The notes beneath the pieces were generated by a model. That model ran no database searches, was not told the DNA's origin, and saw only the letters and a list, made by a program, of their open reading frames with translations. Positions 1 to 10,100 of a DNA stretch of 64,000 nt are shown here, piece after piece. This DNA is from M3007 sp031373665 (GTDB lineage Bacteria > Bacteroidota > Bacteroidia > Chitinophagales > Saprospiraceae): the NCBI GenBank assembly GCA_031373665.1, contig JANMMZ010000020.1:1-64000 (forward strand). Reading direction: 5' to 3'. Position numbers and translations under genes: made by a program. Within the stretch, counting starts at the first letter, position 1, and each line of letters begins with the position of its first letter.

Positions 1-309
1 ACAAAAGTCATACTTTTTTTTTCGCAAAGTAGCCCGTCCAGAAGGCGCGTGGTATTTGACGTTTACCTTTTGCCCTACTTTAAACCGCTGGTCATGATAA
101 TCGGGGCCAGATATCCGAACAGGAATAGACAGACCGCCAATGGCCACATACATGGTTTTTACCACACTTCGATAATTCTGTACTGGGATATCGGCTACTT
201 CTACCGTCATTGGACTACCTAACCGTTCCAATTTGTATTCCGAATACCATTGGTAGATTGGTTGTAAGGCAAATAAGGTAAAGAAGATTGCTATGAACGC
301 ATTACTCAT
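1..309 (-). CDS. Small membrane-anchored hypothetical protein, 3' end cut by the window
   Basis: An open frame runs on the minus strand from an ATG at 309 to the window edge without a stop (103 codons visible). The protein starts MSNAFIAIFFTLFALQPIYQ, a single hydrophobic N-terminal segment that could be a signal anchor. A soluble part follows, with short beta-strand-like stretches (VEVADIPVQNYRSVV, VAIGGLSIPVRISGPDYHDQ). Codon use looks coding throughout and a -7-like box lies about 155 bases upstream. I do not recognise the family. The pattern 'KVGQKVNVKYH' suggests a small beta-barrel domain that ends soon after the window edge, but that is inference. Confidence 0.6.
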   Translation of the reverse strand, partial: MSNAFIAIFFTLFALQPIYQWYSEYKLERLGSPMTVEVADIPVQNYRSVVKTMYVAIGGLSIPVRISGPDYHDQRFKVGQKVNVKYHAPSGRATLRKKKYDFC

Positions 310-450
310 CAAGTGTATTTTTTCATTTTTTACGCATCGATCCTTAATTCTACTTTTTCACTTTAATGATGGCCAGATTGAAGTAGGGTAAATGGCAACA
401 GCCTTTTACTCATAAAAACCATAGTAGAATTTGATGACCCAGTATTACTA

Positions 451-484
451 GTTTTTTAAAGTGACAAAGTAAAACTAAGTATGG
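451..484 (-). promoter_or_regulatory. Probable promoter element shared with dnaJ
   Basis: On the minus strand this stretch contains TACTTTG (plus positions 465-471), a one-base-short version of the Bacteroidota -7 box TAnnTTTG. About 30 bases around it match the region upstream of dnaJ (37811-37845) with only four substitutions. It probably drives the small gene at 1-309; the leader would be about 150 bases. Confidence 0.4.
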
Positions 485-498
485 TATTTATCCCTACA

Positions 499-1566
499 TT
501 ATGCATTGGTAGAGGGCTGATCAGGCATAACTGGGCTTAAAGGCTCATCAAAAGCAGCCTTTTCACCGTTCATTTCTGCTTTGCGTCGCTCTTTGCGAAG
601 GCGCTCCTCCGTTTCTATTTTATCGTAAGCCTTGATGACCTCTTTCACCAAGCGGTGGCGTACTACATCTTCAATAGTGAGGGTCACTACACCGATACCT
701 TCTATTCCATCCAGTATATCGATGGCTTGGCGCAGGCCCGATTTTTGGTTGTGCGGCAAATCTACTTGGCTTAGGTCTCCGGTAATAACGCATTTAGCCG
801 AAGGGCCCAGACGAGTAAGGAACATCTTCAATTGTAGCGGTGTCGCGTTTTGCGCTTCATCCAAAATAATAAAAGCGTTATCGAGGGTGCGGCCACGCAT
901 GAAGGCCAATGGAGCGATTTCGATGATGCGGTTATCCATAAAAAACGTGAGTTTGTCCATCGGTAACATATCATCCAAGGCATCATAAAGGGGACGTAAA
1001 TACGGATCCACTTTTTCTTTAAGGTCGCCGGGCAAAAAACCAAGACTTTCCCCTGCTTCCACTGCTGGACGGGTAAGGACTATTTTTTTGACCAATTTAT
1101 TTTTGAGGGCACGCACAGCCAATGCGACGGCAGTATAGGTTTTACCCGTACCAGCGGGCCCTACGGCAAACACGATATCATTGGCATCTACCACATCAAT
1201 CATGTGTTTTTGATTTCGGGTTTTGGCCTTGATGGGTCGGCCTTCCCGACCAAAAAGAATGGTGTTGCCACCGCTGCCATCACCGTTTACCGGAATCCGG
1301 ACTTCAAAGGGGTTTTCACCGCCTATGATATCTTCCACGGTTTGCACGGGCAGTTCTTTGTGCTCGCGTAAATAACGCACCATCATTTCAAATTTGCTTT
1401 TGGCCGCTTGTGCATCTTTTTTATCCCCTGTTATTTTCAGACTATTGCCCCTTGATGTCAGGGTTGCGTCGGGGAATGTTTTGCGCAAAATATTTAATTT
1501 TGCATTGTTTTCGCCATATAGTTCTAGAAGGTTAACGCCTTCAATGGTGAGAATGATGTCGCTCAA
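499..1566 (-). CDS. phoH: PhoH-family ATPase
   Basis: A 355-residue protein of normal length for the PhoH/YbeZ family of cytoplasmic P-loop ATPases, which are linked to RNA metabolism and often work with the RNase YbeY. An N-terminal KH-like region (about 1-75) precedes the PhoH core. Walker A is GPAGTGKT (136-143), followed by the family motif TRPAVEAGESLGFLPG (165-180). Walker B is FIILDEAQN (232-240), and sensor-like ITGDLSQVDLP (261-271) follows. The C-terminus is charged and proline-rich. The gene is monocistronic and diverges from the SAM-hydrolase-like gene; its promoter lies at 1683-1714. ybeY is not in the window. The family call is secure; the exact RNA substrate is unknown. Confidence 0.93.
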   Translation of the reverse strand: MSDIILTIEGVNLLELYGENNAKLNILRKTFPDATLTSRGNSLKITGDKKDAQAAKSKFEMMVRYLREHKELPVQTVEDIIGGENPFEVRIPVNGDGSGGNTILFGREGRPIKAKTRNQKHMIDVVDANDIVFAVGPAGTGKTYTAVALAVRALKNKLVKKIVLTRPAVEAGESLGFLPGDLKEKVDPYLRPLYDALDDMLPMDKLTFFMDNRIIEIAPLAFMRGRTLDNAFIILDEAQNATPLQLKMFLTRLGPSAKCVITGDLSQVDLPHNQKSGLRQAIDILDGIEGIGVVTLTIEDVVRHRLVKEVIKAYDKIETEERLRKERRKAEMNGEKAAFDEPLSPVMPDQPSTNA

Positions 1567-1682
1567 AATAATATCCTCAAATTAATAGCAGCGGGAGCGT
1601 TTGACAATAAGCGGGCCTTATGCGATTAGGTTTGTCATAGCTCCATGCCTTGTTGAAATATGTGGTAAACCCGCTTTCGCCA

Positions 1683-1714
1683 CAAAAATAACGTAGTGGC
1701 ATCAAACATTCAAA
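1683..1714 (-). promoter_or_regulatory. Promoter of phoH
   Basis: On the minus strand TATTTTTG (plus 1683-1690) fits the -7 consensus TAnnTTTG. TTTG (plus 1711-1714) fits the -33 element, with 20 bases between. This is the expected Bacteroidota spacing. Confidence 0.55.
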
Positions 1715-1728
1715 CAAAAAAAAACGTT

Positions 1729-1755
1729 TTGGAGTTCTATTCTATGTTAATTTTG
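1729..1755 (+). promoter_or_regulatory. Probable promoter of the SAM-hydrolase-like gene
   Basis: TAATTTTG at 1748-1755 fits the -7 box TAnnTTTG. A TTG at 1729-1731 is a possible -33 element but the 16-base spacer is short. The leader to the ATG at 1820 would be about 60 bases. Confidence 0.4.
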
Positions 1756-1819
1756 TGCGTACTTTTTTTTCTATGGCCTATCTAATGTTGGATACCCTTG
1801 AAAACCAATCAATTACACT

Positions 1820-2590
1820 ATGCAAATAGTTACACTTACTACTGATTTTGGAATACAAGACTTTTATGCTGGAGCGATAAAAGGTGCCTTGCTAAGTAAA
1901 AACCCGACCATGCGGCTGGTTGACATTACACATAGTATTGTCCCTTTCGATATTGTGCAGGGCGCTTTCGTGGTAAAAAACATCTGGGAGGAATTTCCAT
2001 TAGGTACTATTCACCTGATTGGGGTGCATTGCGTATATGACCAATACTTTCGTTTTATAGTAGCGCGTCAGGGCGGCCATTATTTTTTGGCACCCGACAA
2101 TGGGATATTGACCTTGCTTTTTGAAAACCTATCTACCGCCGACATCCGGGTGCTGCCTACCGATAGTTCGAAACACTTTGCCGTCAAACACGTTTTTGCT
2201 GGCGCAGTAGCACAACTCATGGAGGGTGTAGATTTTGAGCAGTTGGGCGAGTTCGCTGGGCCTTTATTGCAGCGGATCAGTCTGCAACCCGTCATCATGC
2301 CCAATCGCATTCGTGGTACGGTGATCCACGTGGACAATTTCGACAATGCCATTGTCAATATTGGTAAAGATGTCTTTGAAAAAGCCGCAAATGGCCGTTC
2401 CTTCTCTTTGTTTTTTAAGCGCAATGATCCAATCAATGGATTGTCAAGCAACTACTGCGATGTGCCGGTTGGCGAATCGTTGTGTTTGTTCAACAGTGCT
2501 GGTTTTTTAGAGATCGCTATTAATTTGGGCCGTGCAGCCAGTCTGCTGGGTATCAAGGTGGAGGATGTGGTAGAGGTGGTGTTTGAGTGA
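1820..2590 (+). CDS. SAM hydroxide adenosyltransferase family protein (DUF62)
   Basis: A 256-residue cytoplasmic protein. It opens with LTTDFGIQDFYAGAIKGAL (6-24), the hallmark of the DUF62 family. Characterised members split S-adenosylmethionine to adenosine and methionine using water; related chlorinases and fluorinases use halide. The GTIHL and LAPDNGILTLLFE blocks and the C-terminal barrel (about 165-256, with VIHVDNFDNAIVNI) are present. The usual VDPGVG loop reads VHCVYD here, and the usual FHGRD reads FAVKH, so the Asp and His of the known catalytic triad are not conserved by my alignment. As far as I recall, Bacteroidota members often diverge there. Family membership is firm; enzymatic activity is open. 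Single gene, divergent from phoH. Confidence 0.85.
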   Translation: MQIVTLTTDFGIQDFYAGAIKGALLSKNPTMRLVDITHSIVPFDIVQGAFVVKNIWEEFPLGTIHLIGVHCVYDQYFRFIVARQGGHYFLAPDNGILTLLFENLSTADIRVLPTDSSKHFAVKHVFAGAVAQLMEGVDFEQLGEFAGPLLQRISLQPVIMPNRIRGTVIHVDNFDNAIVNIGKDVFEKAANGRSFSLFFKRNDPINGLSSNYCDVPVGESLCLFNSAGFLEIAINLGRAASLLGIKVEDVVEVVFE

Positions 2591-2606
2591 TGGTGGACAG
2601 GAAAGG

Positions 2607-2631
2607 GGTTTCTATATCGTTGCTAGAAACC
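2607..2631 (+). terminator. Weak hairpin downstream of the DUF62 gene
   Basis: GGTTTCTA (2607-2614) and TAGAAACC (2624-2631) form an eight-base-pair stem with a nine-base loop, 17 bases after the stop codon. There is no T-run behind it, so terminator function is only possible. Confidence 0.3.
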
Positions 2632-2893
2632 AATGTTACCCTCTGAACTTATGTACAGCCTCGGAACGGTGGCTCTAATCATATTATAAAAATTATAGAC
2701 ACGTATAAATTAAGCCAACAGTATAGTGTGTGGAAATATTTTTTTGTGGAGCGTAGGGTAAATAACAGTGAACCAATAACTTATCCTTTTCATTTGATTG
2801 ATTTTTACCCGAAATTGCCCATCTTTTTACTTAAATAGTACCACTAAATATTAATTTTCACTAAAATATCGAAATAATATTAAGCGTTGTATA

Positions 2894-2901
2894 TACCTTT
2901 G
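2894..2901 (+). promoter_or_regulatory. -7 box of the caspase/MoxR/vWA operon
   Basis: TACCTTTG is a perfect TAnnTTTG match, about 135 bases before the first operon ATG at 3037. No clear TTG lies 19-21 bases upstream. All later gaps in the operon are 40 bases or less, so this is likely the main promoter of the five genes. Confidence 0.45.
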
Positions 2902-3036
2902 CGAGGTAATATAGTGGACAAGATTAACACTATACCTACTTCATCCCTCATTAAAATGGAGAAATGTTGGTGTTCTATTTGATCCAGAAAATTATTGAAA
3001 ATAGCCATGAAATAGAGTATCAAGAAACTGTCTGAA

Positions 3037-6000
3037 ATGGCGAAAAGTAGTAAGTTTAAAAGTGATGATCTAAGAAAAAAAAGCAACGGCGATGACTTCG
3101 TTCGTGGCAATAATTATTTGCTACTTATTGGAATTACTGATTATAAAGATAAACCTTTAAATAATTGCATAAGAGATGCCAAAGCCATACGCGACTTGCT
3201 TCATAAAAAATATACCTTTGATAAAAACGATAACGATGGTAATAAACTGACCATAGAACTTTGGAATAATGATGCAACCAAAGAAAAGATAGCAGGAGAG
3301 TTGGAGCAAATTAGTAATCAAATATCGCCCAATGATAACTTGGTTATTTATTTTTCAGGCCATGGATCAATTAATCCACATACTAGAAAATTCAGTTGGA
3401 CGACTATTGAATCTCAAGGTACTAAAACCCTAGGTATCAAACAAGTAGATCTAAAAGAATACCTTGACCCTATAATATGTCGTCATATTTTTTTAATTTC
3501 GGACTCCTGCTATTCAGGATCCATGTTTGATACAACAACAAAATCAGGGAATTCTGAAGCAGCCTCTGCGCTTGAAAAAACGCCCTCCCGTTGGGGTTTG
3601 AGTTCTGGAAGGGATACCGAATTGGTATTAGATGGCCCGAAAGGAAAACATAGTCCTTTTGCCCAATCACTTTTGGAGATTTTAGACGAAAATAAACCTT
3701 TTCTAGTTTCTGAATTAGGAAGATTGGTTGCGGATAAGGTATCCCTAGAAAAAGAAGTGGGACAGCGACCAATATTCGATAGGTTATCAGTAGAAGGTCA
3801 TAAAGGCGGCCAAATGGTATTTTACCCTCGAGATTGGAAAGTCGGTGACAACCAACACGTTGTATCGAAAGGTTCTGCTGATATATTGGCGCATTTACCG
3901 GTACGGGCTTCTATAGGATTTCCATCTATACCATTTAAAAGTTTATCTTGGTTCAAGGAGGAGGATGCTAGGGTATTTTATGGAAGGAAGTCTGAAATCA
4001 AGGATTTATATAACTTGTTAGACGACAAATTGCAGTCTCGAACACGGTTAGTGCTGCTTTACGGCCAATCAGGTGTAGGAAAATCTTCTTTGCTGAGTGC
4101 AGGATTAATTCCACGCCTACCTGATGATGCATGGATTGTCGTATATAAGCGTCGTGGTCAAGATGGTACTGCTACTGATATTTTGGAGGCGTTTAAAAGT
4201 TTATTAATTGAAAACAAGGGAGATAAGCGGCGGGCGGTGCTAATTTTGGATCAATTAGAAGAAATATTCACCAACCCTTCTGGGGAAAAAGAAAAACTGC
4301 TTTTCGCCAAATATTTAGAAGGGATCTTAATGGAATTTCCTGCCGCAAAGATTATCCTAAGTTTTAGGGAAGAGTACCTAGGACGCATAACTGATTTGCT
4401 ACAGCGATCTCCAGATTCCTACAGCCTAAAAGGCATCAATTATCTCGCAAAAGAAGGATTACGAGAAGCCATAGTGGGTGTCGCTGAAGAACACAGCAAC
4501 AGGTATAGAAATATAAAATTTCATGATACAGACCTCCCTGTTATCATGGCGAATGATTTAAGTGGCACAGATCAAAGATCACACTCCCTTTTGTTACAAT
4601 CTATCCTTTGGCAGATGTGGCATCAAGTACCGATTGACGACGATGTAATATTTACCGATGATATTTATAGAAAATGTAAACGCGACTCCATTATTGATCT
4701 CATTGACAATAGCCTGAATGAAGTAGGGGTTATTGCCCCCCAATTCGTTAATAGTGGTCTGGCGATTGATCTTCTTGGCTTTTTAATTTCAGACGAAGGG
4801 ACCTCTGCTATACGGACGGAGGCAGACATTTTTGAAGCATATGAACATATTGACTCCACTGATATTAATAAGTTACTGGGCTTGCTTGGTGATAAATATT
4901 TGATTCATTCATTCGCGGATGAAACAAAATATAGGCTTCAACATGATATATTGGCTCCGGCTATTCAAAAACGACTTTTTGAATCCGACTCTCCTGGGCA
5001 AAAGGCGTCAAGATTTATCAAAAATGCCTTAAAATCTAAAACGCCACTGCCCAAGGAATCAGTATTGGTAATACGGGATGGTTTGAATGGTATGCAATTT
5101 CCTGGAATAGAGGCGAATCACTTGATTCGAGAGGCATGGAAATCGTATATAAAGTCTATTGCAAAGGATTATGTTCAAAATAATCAAGTGATAGAAACTT
5201 TGGATCTTGTCAGATATTATGTGGACAAGACAAATGCCGATACCAAGATATGGGATATGAGTATCTCACTAGAAGGAAATTATAATTTGATAAAAAGAAA
5301 TTACTCGCATGGCACTGTTACTTATGCAGATTACAGAAAAGTAGTCGGGGCTCAAAAAAGGGAAATTCTCCAATTTATCAATGGAATTGATGCTCCGTTT
5401 CGACAAGCAGAATTGCATAATATTTTAGGTTTTATTCTAGTTGGTAACTTGGAATCTGCAATGGATAAGGCTGTTGTTTTTTTTGAAAAAGAAGGCAATG
5501 TTTCTTGGTTAGACCCAATGAAAGCCTCCAAAAGCGATATTCAGGAGGTTATGAGTGACTTTGCTAAAGGGCGCATCGCTTATCAAGAGGAGGCGACTGA
5601 ATTCATGCAAGTATTAAATAATTTGATAGATACTATAGTGCTTTGTCTTTCAGATTCTAATATTGCTCGAGGTGTAGATTTAACTGAAATAATTGTAAAT
5701 TACCATAAAAATAATGCCGATTATCTAGACCTTGATAAGTATAAAGAACGTCTTACTACAACAATTATAAAATACTTGATCCAAATAGCATGTATCACTT
5801 TCTATTTAAAAAGAAAGCATAATTCTATGTTAATAAACTGGGAGGAGTATACCATTGCAGAAGGGAATCTCAAAAAAGCCAATAAGTTATTAGAGGAATT
5901 TTATTTGAATGAAAATAGCCAGAAGCAAAATACAGGAACCATAAAAGATGGAATTATTCAAATAATCAATAATAAAGTGCCTGATTTTTTATCTACGTTT

Positions 6001-7182
6001 AGGAGTTGTTCTACTAAAAATGTAAAAAATGCAAAGAAAATAGGCGAACTTTTAGGTAAGAATAAAAAGGCCGAGAAGGATCTAATCAATTTAATGATTG
6101 AGTCTAATATACTGTTGGTTCCCTATGAAACATATCGCCGACATCTAAATAAAGGGATCTTTGAACTACTTGACCTGATTCAAAACATCCCTGAATATAT
6201 GACGGCTCTTACCAGTGGGAATGAAGTGGAGTTTGACTTCGACATTTTTTGGAAATCTTTGGTTACCGATATTGATGAGAATCAAAATCTGGATATTTCA
6301 ACCAAACACGCTTTCCTATCTATCGGTAAAGTAGATGATTGGATTGTCATCATTATTCGTTTATCAATGATCAATGATTTGCTTACTCGAAAATCCGAAA
6401 ATTCTATTTTACGTAAGGATTATGAAATAGAAATGAACCAATCCTTGGAATCAATTAAAAATATATTTACCCCTGATACTGAAGTTGTTGGAGTTAAACT
6501 CAGTGCAGCGGAGGAAGTTACTATCAATAAGATGATTAAAGCAGTACACCAACAAGCATCATTCAAATTGATTAAATCACATGTATCGGAAATGATCAGT
6601 TCTAATGATATTCATACATGCATAACTTATTTGGAAAAAATAGGCCGAAATACAATTGAGGAAGATATACCCGAAATATATATGATCTCTGGCCGTTTTA
6701 ACAACCTTATGAAGGCCCAAAATAAAAACATTATTAAATGGGACGAATTTAGCACTCAGAATGCGCAATTAGTGTCAGCATTATTGGAGATTGGAGATCG
6801 GGCATCAACTCAAAAATATATCCTTGGTAAGGTCGTCATTGCTTATCATGACAATGATGCAATTCATATGCTAGATTTAAAATCTAGGTTAGAGCAAGAG
6901 CATATTCATGTTATCGCAGATCTGTCAGATATTGGCACCGGTGCAAATGAAAATAATTTACTCATTGCCGCCCTGAAACCTAATACCTATCTTATCTCTT
7001 TAGGGTCTGAACAACAATTATTTAAATATTCTACCCTGAATCGTGATTGGTCAGCAGATAAAGGGGATGCTTGGATACACATTAATATTAATTCCAACAT
7101 TAATGTTGATGATATTATAGAAAAAACAAAAATAATGTTTATTACCAAAAAAGAGCAGTTAACCAACGCTATTACAATCTAA
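3037..7182 (+). CDS. Caspase-like protease fused to nSTAND1-type NTPase with long C-terminal region
   Basis: First gene of the operon, 1381 residues, no signal peptide. Residues about 25-265 form a C14 caspase-like domain. It begins NNYLLLIGITDYKDKPLNNC, with catalytic His109 in YFSGHGS and Cys158 in ISDSCYSG. A STAND ATPase follows. The linker FKSLSWFKEEDARVFYGRKSE (split at 300-320) is the typical nSTAND1 lead-in, Walker A is GQSGVGKSS (343-351) and Walker B is VLILDQLEEIF (401-411). The end of the NTPase/winged-helix part reads YRLQHDILAPAIQKR near 645. About 720 residues follow that I cannot assign; they look mainly helical. The last 117 (from KVVIAYHDND, 1265) look alpha/beta and faintly TIR-like. 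STAND proteins are signalling switches, so this may be the sensor-protease. The gene is visibly more AT-rich than the rest of the operon. The ATG is the first possible start after an in-frame stop at 3013-3015. Confidence 0.85.
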   Translation: MAKSSKFKSDDLRKKSNGDDFVRGNNYLLLIGITDYKDKPLNNCIRDAKAIRDLLHKKYTFDKNDNDGNKLTIELWNNDATKEKIAGELEQISNQISPNDNLVIYFSGHGSINPHTRKFSWTTIESQGTKTLGIKQVDLKEYLDPIICRHIFLISDSCYSGSMFDTTTKSGNSEAASALEKTPSRWGLSSGRDTELVLDGPKGKHSPFAQSLLEILDENKPFLVSELGRLVADKVSLEKEVGQRPIFDRLSVEGHKGGQMVFYPRDWKVGDNQHVVSKGSADILAHLPVRASIGFPSIPFKSLSWFKEEDARVFYGRKSEIKDLYNLLDDKLQSRTRLVLLYGQSGVGKSSLLSAGLIPRLPDDAWIVVYKRRGQDGTATDILEAFKSLLIENKGDKRRAVLILDQLEEIFTNPSGEKEKLLFAKYLEGILMEFPAAKIILSFREEYLGRITDLLQRSPDSYSLKGINYLAKEGLREAIVGVAEEHSNRYRNIKFHDTDLPVIMANDLSGTDQRSHSLLLQSILWQMWHQVPIDDDVIFTDDIYRKCKRDSIIDLIDNSLNEVGVIAPQFVNSGLAIDLLGFLISDEGTSAIRTEADIFEAYEHIDSTDINKLLGLLGDKYLIHSFADETKYRLQHDILAPAIQKRLFESDSPGQKASRFIKNALKSKTPLPKESVLVIRDGLNGMQFPGIEANHLIREAWKSYIKSIAKDYVQNNQVIETLDLVRYYVDKTNADTKIWDMSISLEGNYNLIKRNYSHGTVTYADYRKVVGAQKREILQFINGIDAPFRQAELHNILGFILVGNLESAMDKAVVFFEKEGNVSWLDPMKASKSDIQEVMSDFAKGRIAYQEEATEFMQVLNNLIDTIVLCLSDSNIARGVDLTEIIVNYHKNNADYLDLDKYKERLTTTIIKYLIQIACITFYLKRKHNSMLINWEEYTIAEGNLKKANKLLEEFYLNENSQKQNTGTIKDGIIQIINNKVPDFLSTFRSCSTKNVKNAKKIGELLGKNKKAEKDLINLMIESNILLVPYETYRRHLNKGIFELLDLIQNIPEYMTALTSGNEVEFDFDIFWKSLVTDIDENQNLDISTKHAFLSIGKVDDWIVIIIRLSMINDLLTRKSENSILRKDYEIEMNQSLESIKNIFTPDTEVVGVKLSAAEEVTINKMIKAVHQQASFKLIKSHVSEMISSNDIHTCITYLEKIGRNTIEEDIPEIYMISGRFNNLMKAQNKNIIKWDEFSTQNAQLVSALLEIGDRASTQKYILGKVVIAYHDNDAIHMLDLKSRLEQEHIHVIADLSDIGTGANENNLLIAALKPNTYLISLGSEQQLFKYSTLNRDWSADKGDAWIHININSNINVDDIIEKTKIMFITKKEQLTNAITI

Positions 7183-7194
7183 AAATCCACACCT

Positions 7195-10100
7195 ATGCCA
7201 ACTCTTCACGCCGTCCTCATCGGTATCAATGACTATCAGACCAATCCTTTGGCGGGTTGTGTCAACGATGCACTGGCCATAGGCCGATATTTCAAAAAAC
7301 TCTGTGCCGCGCCCATCAATAAGGGCATGGAGTGGCAGCCAAACTACTTGCTCGCACCTGAAAAAGACAACAATGTGGCGGCTGGGACTCCACATCATGA
7401 ACCTACCCGCGCCAATATCATTGCGGCCTTGCAGGATGCTAAAAACTTGCTCAAAGACGGGGATATATTCCTGTTGTATTATTCAGGTCATGGTTCTACG
7501 GTGTTTGTTCCCAAAGTATTTGAAAAAATAGAGGAAGGGTTAGATTTACAGACCATTGTCACCACCGATAGCCGCAAAGATCCTAATGTCAATAATGATA
7601 TTTTAGACAAGGAATTGGCTTATTTGATAGCCGATATGCTGGCGCCGTTTGCCAAACCCGATGGAACCCAAGGGGTGCACCTGTTGGCCATCATGGATTG
7701 CTGTTTTGCGGGCAGCAATACGCGCAATACCGATCAAAATACCCGCTCGCGGATGCACAGTGGTGGTAGTTATATTGATGGAAAAAGGGATGTTTTGGGC
7801 TTTGATCCTAAAGGAAATAGTTTTTATGAGCCATTTAAGGCGGGGCAAACGCAGGTGGAATGGGGCGGACTGAAACACGCTCGCTACGTCAACTTAGCGG
7901 CAGCTCGTGACACCGAAGAATCGAAAGAAACCCAACTCACCATCGGAGCCGATGGCCAAAAAATGCAGCACGGGGTATTTACGTATTGCTTGCTCAATGC
8001 GTTGGAGCAAAGCAGTGCCAACCTGAGTTACCACGAACTGATCCGCCGCATAGAGACCGATGTGCGCAGCCGCGTAACCAACCAAATTCCTATGATGGAG
8101 GCCACTAATATGGCTGATACTGACCTTTTTTTCCTTCAAAACAAGTTTAAAACACCCGAACCTGAGTATATCATCAACCGCCGCACCCAATCAGGCCAAA
8201 CGGAGTGGTACATGAATGCAGGAGCCATTGAAGGCATCGTGCAAGGGTCGGGCGACAAAGAAACCACGATCAAAACCAAAGATGGCCGCAGCCTCAAGGT
8301 GGTGAAGGTGCGCTCCAATGAATCGTTGTTGGAAAGTGACCTATTGACCGATGCTGATGCCAACCAACAGGTATGGATAGACCAAATGGCGTTTCCGGTG
8401 GTGAAAATCGGATTTGCGCCCGATTTCAAGGACGAATCGGCTCAAGTAAAATTGTTGGCGGCTTTCAAAGCCGAAAAAGCCAATTATTTGGAATGGACAG
8501 CGGAGGCTGATACTGCGGAATTTCAAGTGCGTTACCAAAAAGATGGAGATGGAATCCAACGCTACGTATTGGTGCGTCGGGGCGATGTGTCACCCTTGTT
8601 TTTTCAGCATGACCAAGCGTCTAAATTCATCGGCGATGCCAATAAAATTGCCAAATGGGATAGTATCTCAAAAATATCCAATCCGAGTACGCAGATACCG
8701 CGCGACCACATCAAAATCCATATTGAAAAGAAAGAAGGGGTATTTATTACGCCTGAAACCTTAAACGATCCCAACGGATGGAAGCCCATCCAATACGATC
8801 CTCAACAGGCACCCACCAGCATAGACCCACCAAGTGTGCTGCTACAGTTTGGATGGGATGCCCAGAGCGAAGAGCCCCTGCAGCCAGCCATCAAAGTCAA
8901 GATCGAAAATGCTTCGGATCAAAATTATTGGGTCGGTGCTTTGTTTCTCCGAAATGATTTTGGAGTCAAACAATGGCTGGAACCCAAGGAGGTATTAGGC
9001 TCTTTGAGTTTGGCCATTCCTTGGACTTCCAGTGGGCAGACCTATGATGCCATTCCGATTGATCTCGACGACCACTATTACGATCAAGGGATCACCGAAA
9101 TCAAGGACTATCTTTTGGTGTTTGTTGCCCAAAAGAAGTTTGACTTGAAGGATTATATTCAAGATCCCATCGAATTGTCAGTGACCCGCTCCGATGGATT
9201 CCGTACTCCTTCGGTGCACAAAAAAGATGATTGGTGTACGATCAAAATACCTATACAGACTACCCGGTCTTTGAGACCACAGCCTATTTCGGCCAAGCCT
9301 CAAACGTTTGGTGGTAATATCAAAATAGCGTGTCAAGGCGATTTTATGGCCACCGCCCAATGGAGCAATTTGGCGAGGGCTAGGCGAATCGTGGAGAAAA
9401 GTGCCGCAGAAAACACCAAATCTGCCTCAGGCAGAAAAACATTGCTCCCCCCAGCCTCCCTTTGGGACTCGGTGGATAGCAATGAATCGGTGTTCAAGAA
9501 GGTATATGCGACCTCGCCCGACGAGCATTTAAGCATTTTGGAACTGACCAATGCGAAGAAACCGCTGGCCGCTGGTCAGTATATCAGCATCACCCCGGGC
9601 GATCCTTTGGCCGACGATGAGACGATTGTGCCATTTGGGTACGACCCTGAAACGGGTCTTTATTTCCCAGCGGGTTACACTGATGAGGAAGGAAAAGTAA
9701 TCATCACACAATTGCCGCCTGTTACCGATGGGGTTATTGGAGCCGATGAATTGGACTCGCTTTCAGAACAGCGCAAAAAGAGTCTGGGAGGTTCGATCAA
9801 ACTGTTTTTCAAGAAGGTAGTCTGGGCCAAACTTTCGGGGCGGCATGATTACAATAAACTGGCTTTATTCTATAAAAATGAAGACGGAACCCTATCCTCA
9901 ACGGCTTATACAGGTCGAAAGGATCATGAAGCGGATTCCATAGCGGCCATTCAGGCGGCGACCAAAGATGGCCAAGTATTGGTGCTGATCCACGGGATCA
10001 TTGGCGATACAGAGGGCATGATAGACGCATTTTATAACCTGACTGATCTCCACAGCCGATTTAAAGCGATCTTGACTTTTGATTACGAAAACTTGGATAC

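Larger units (their letters stand above)
2591..3036. other. Intergenic region upstream of the caspase operon
   Basis: This 446-base AT-rich stretch holds no convincing gene. It contains a weak hairpin just after the DUF62 gene (2607-2631) and one good -7 box (2894-2901). No inverted repeat resembling a repressor site and no tRNA or attachment-site-like sequence was seen. The short ORFs it contains (for example an eight-codon one near 2957) show no sign of being genes. Confidence 0.6.
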
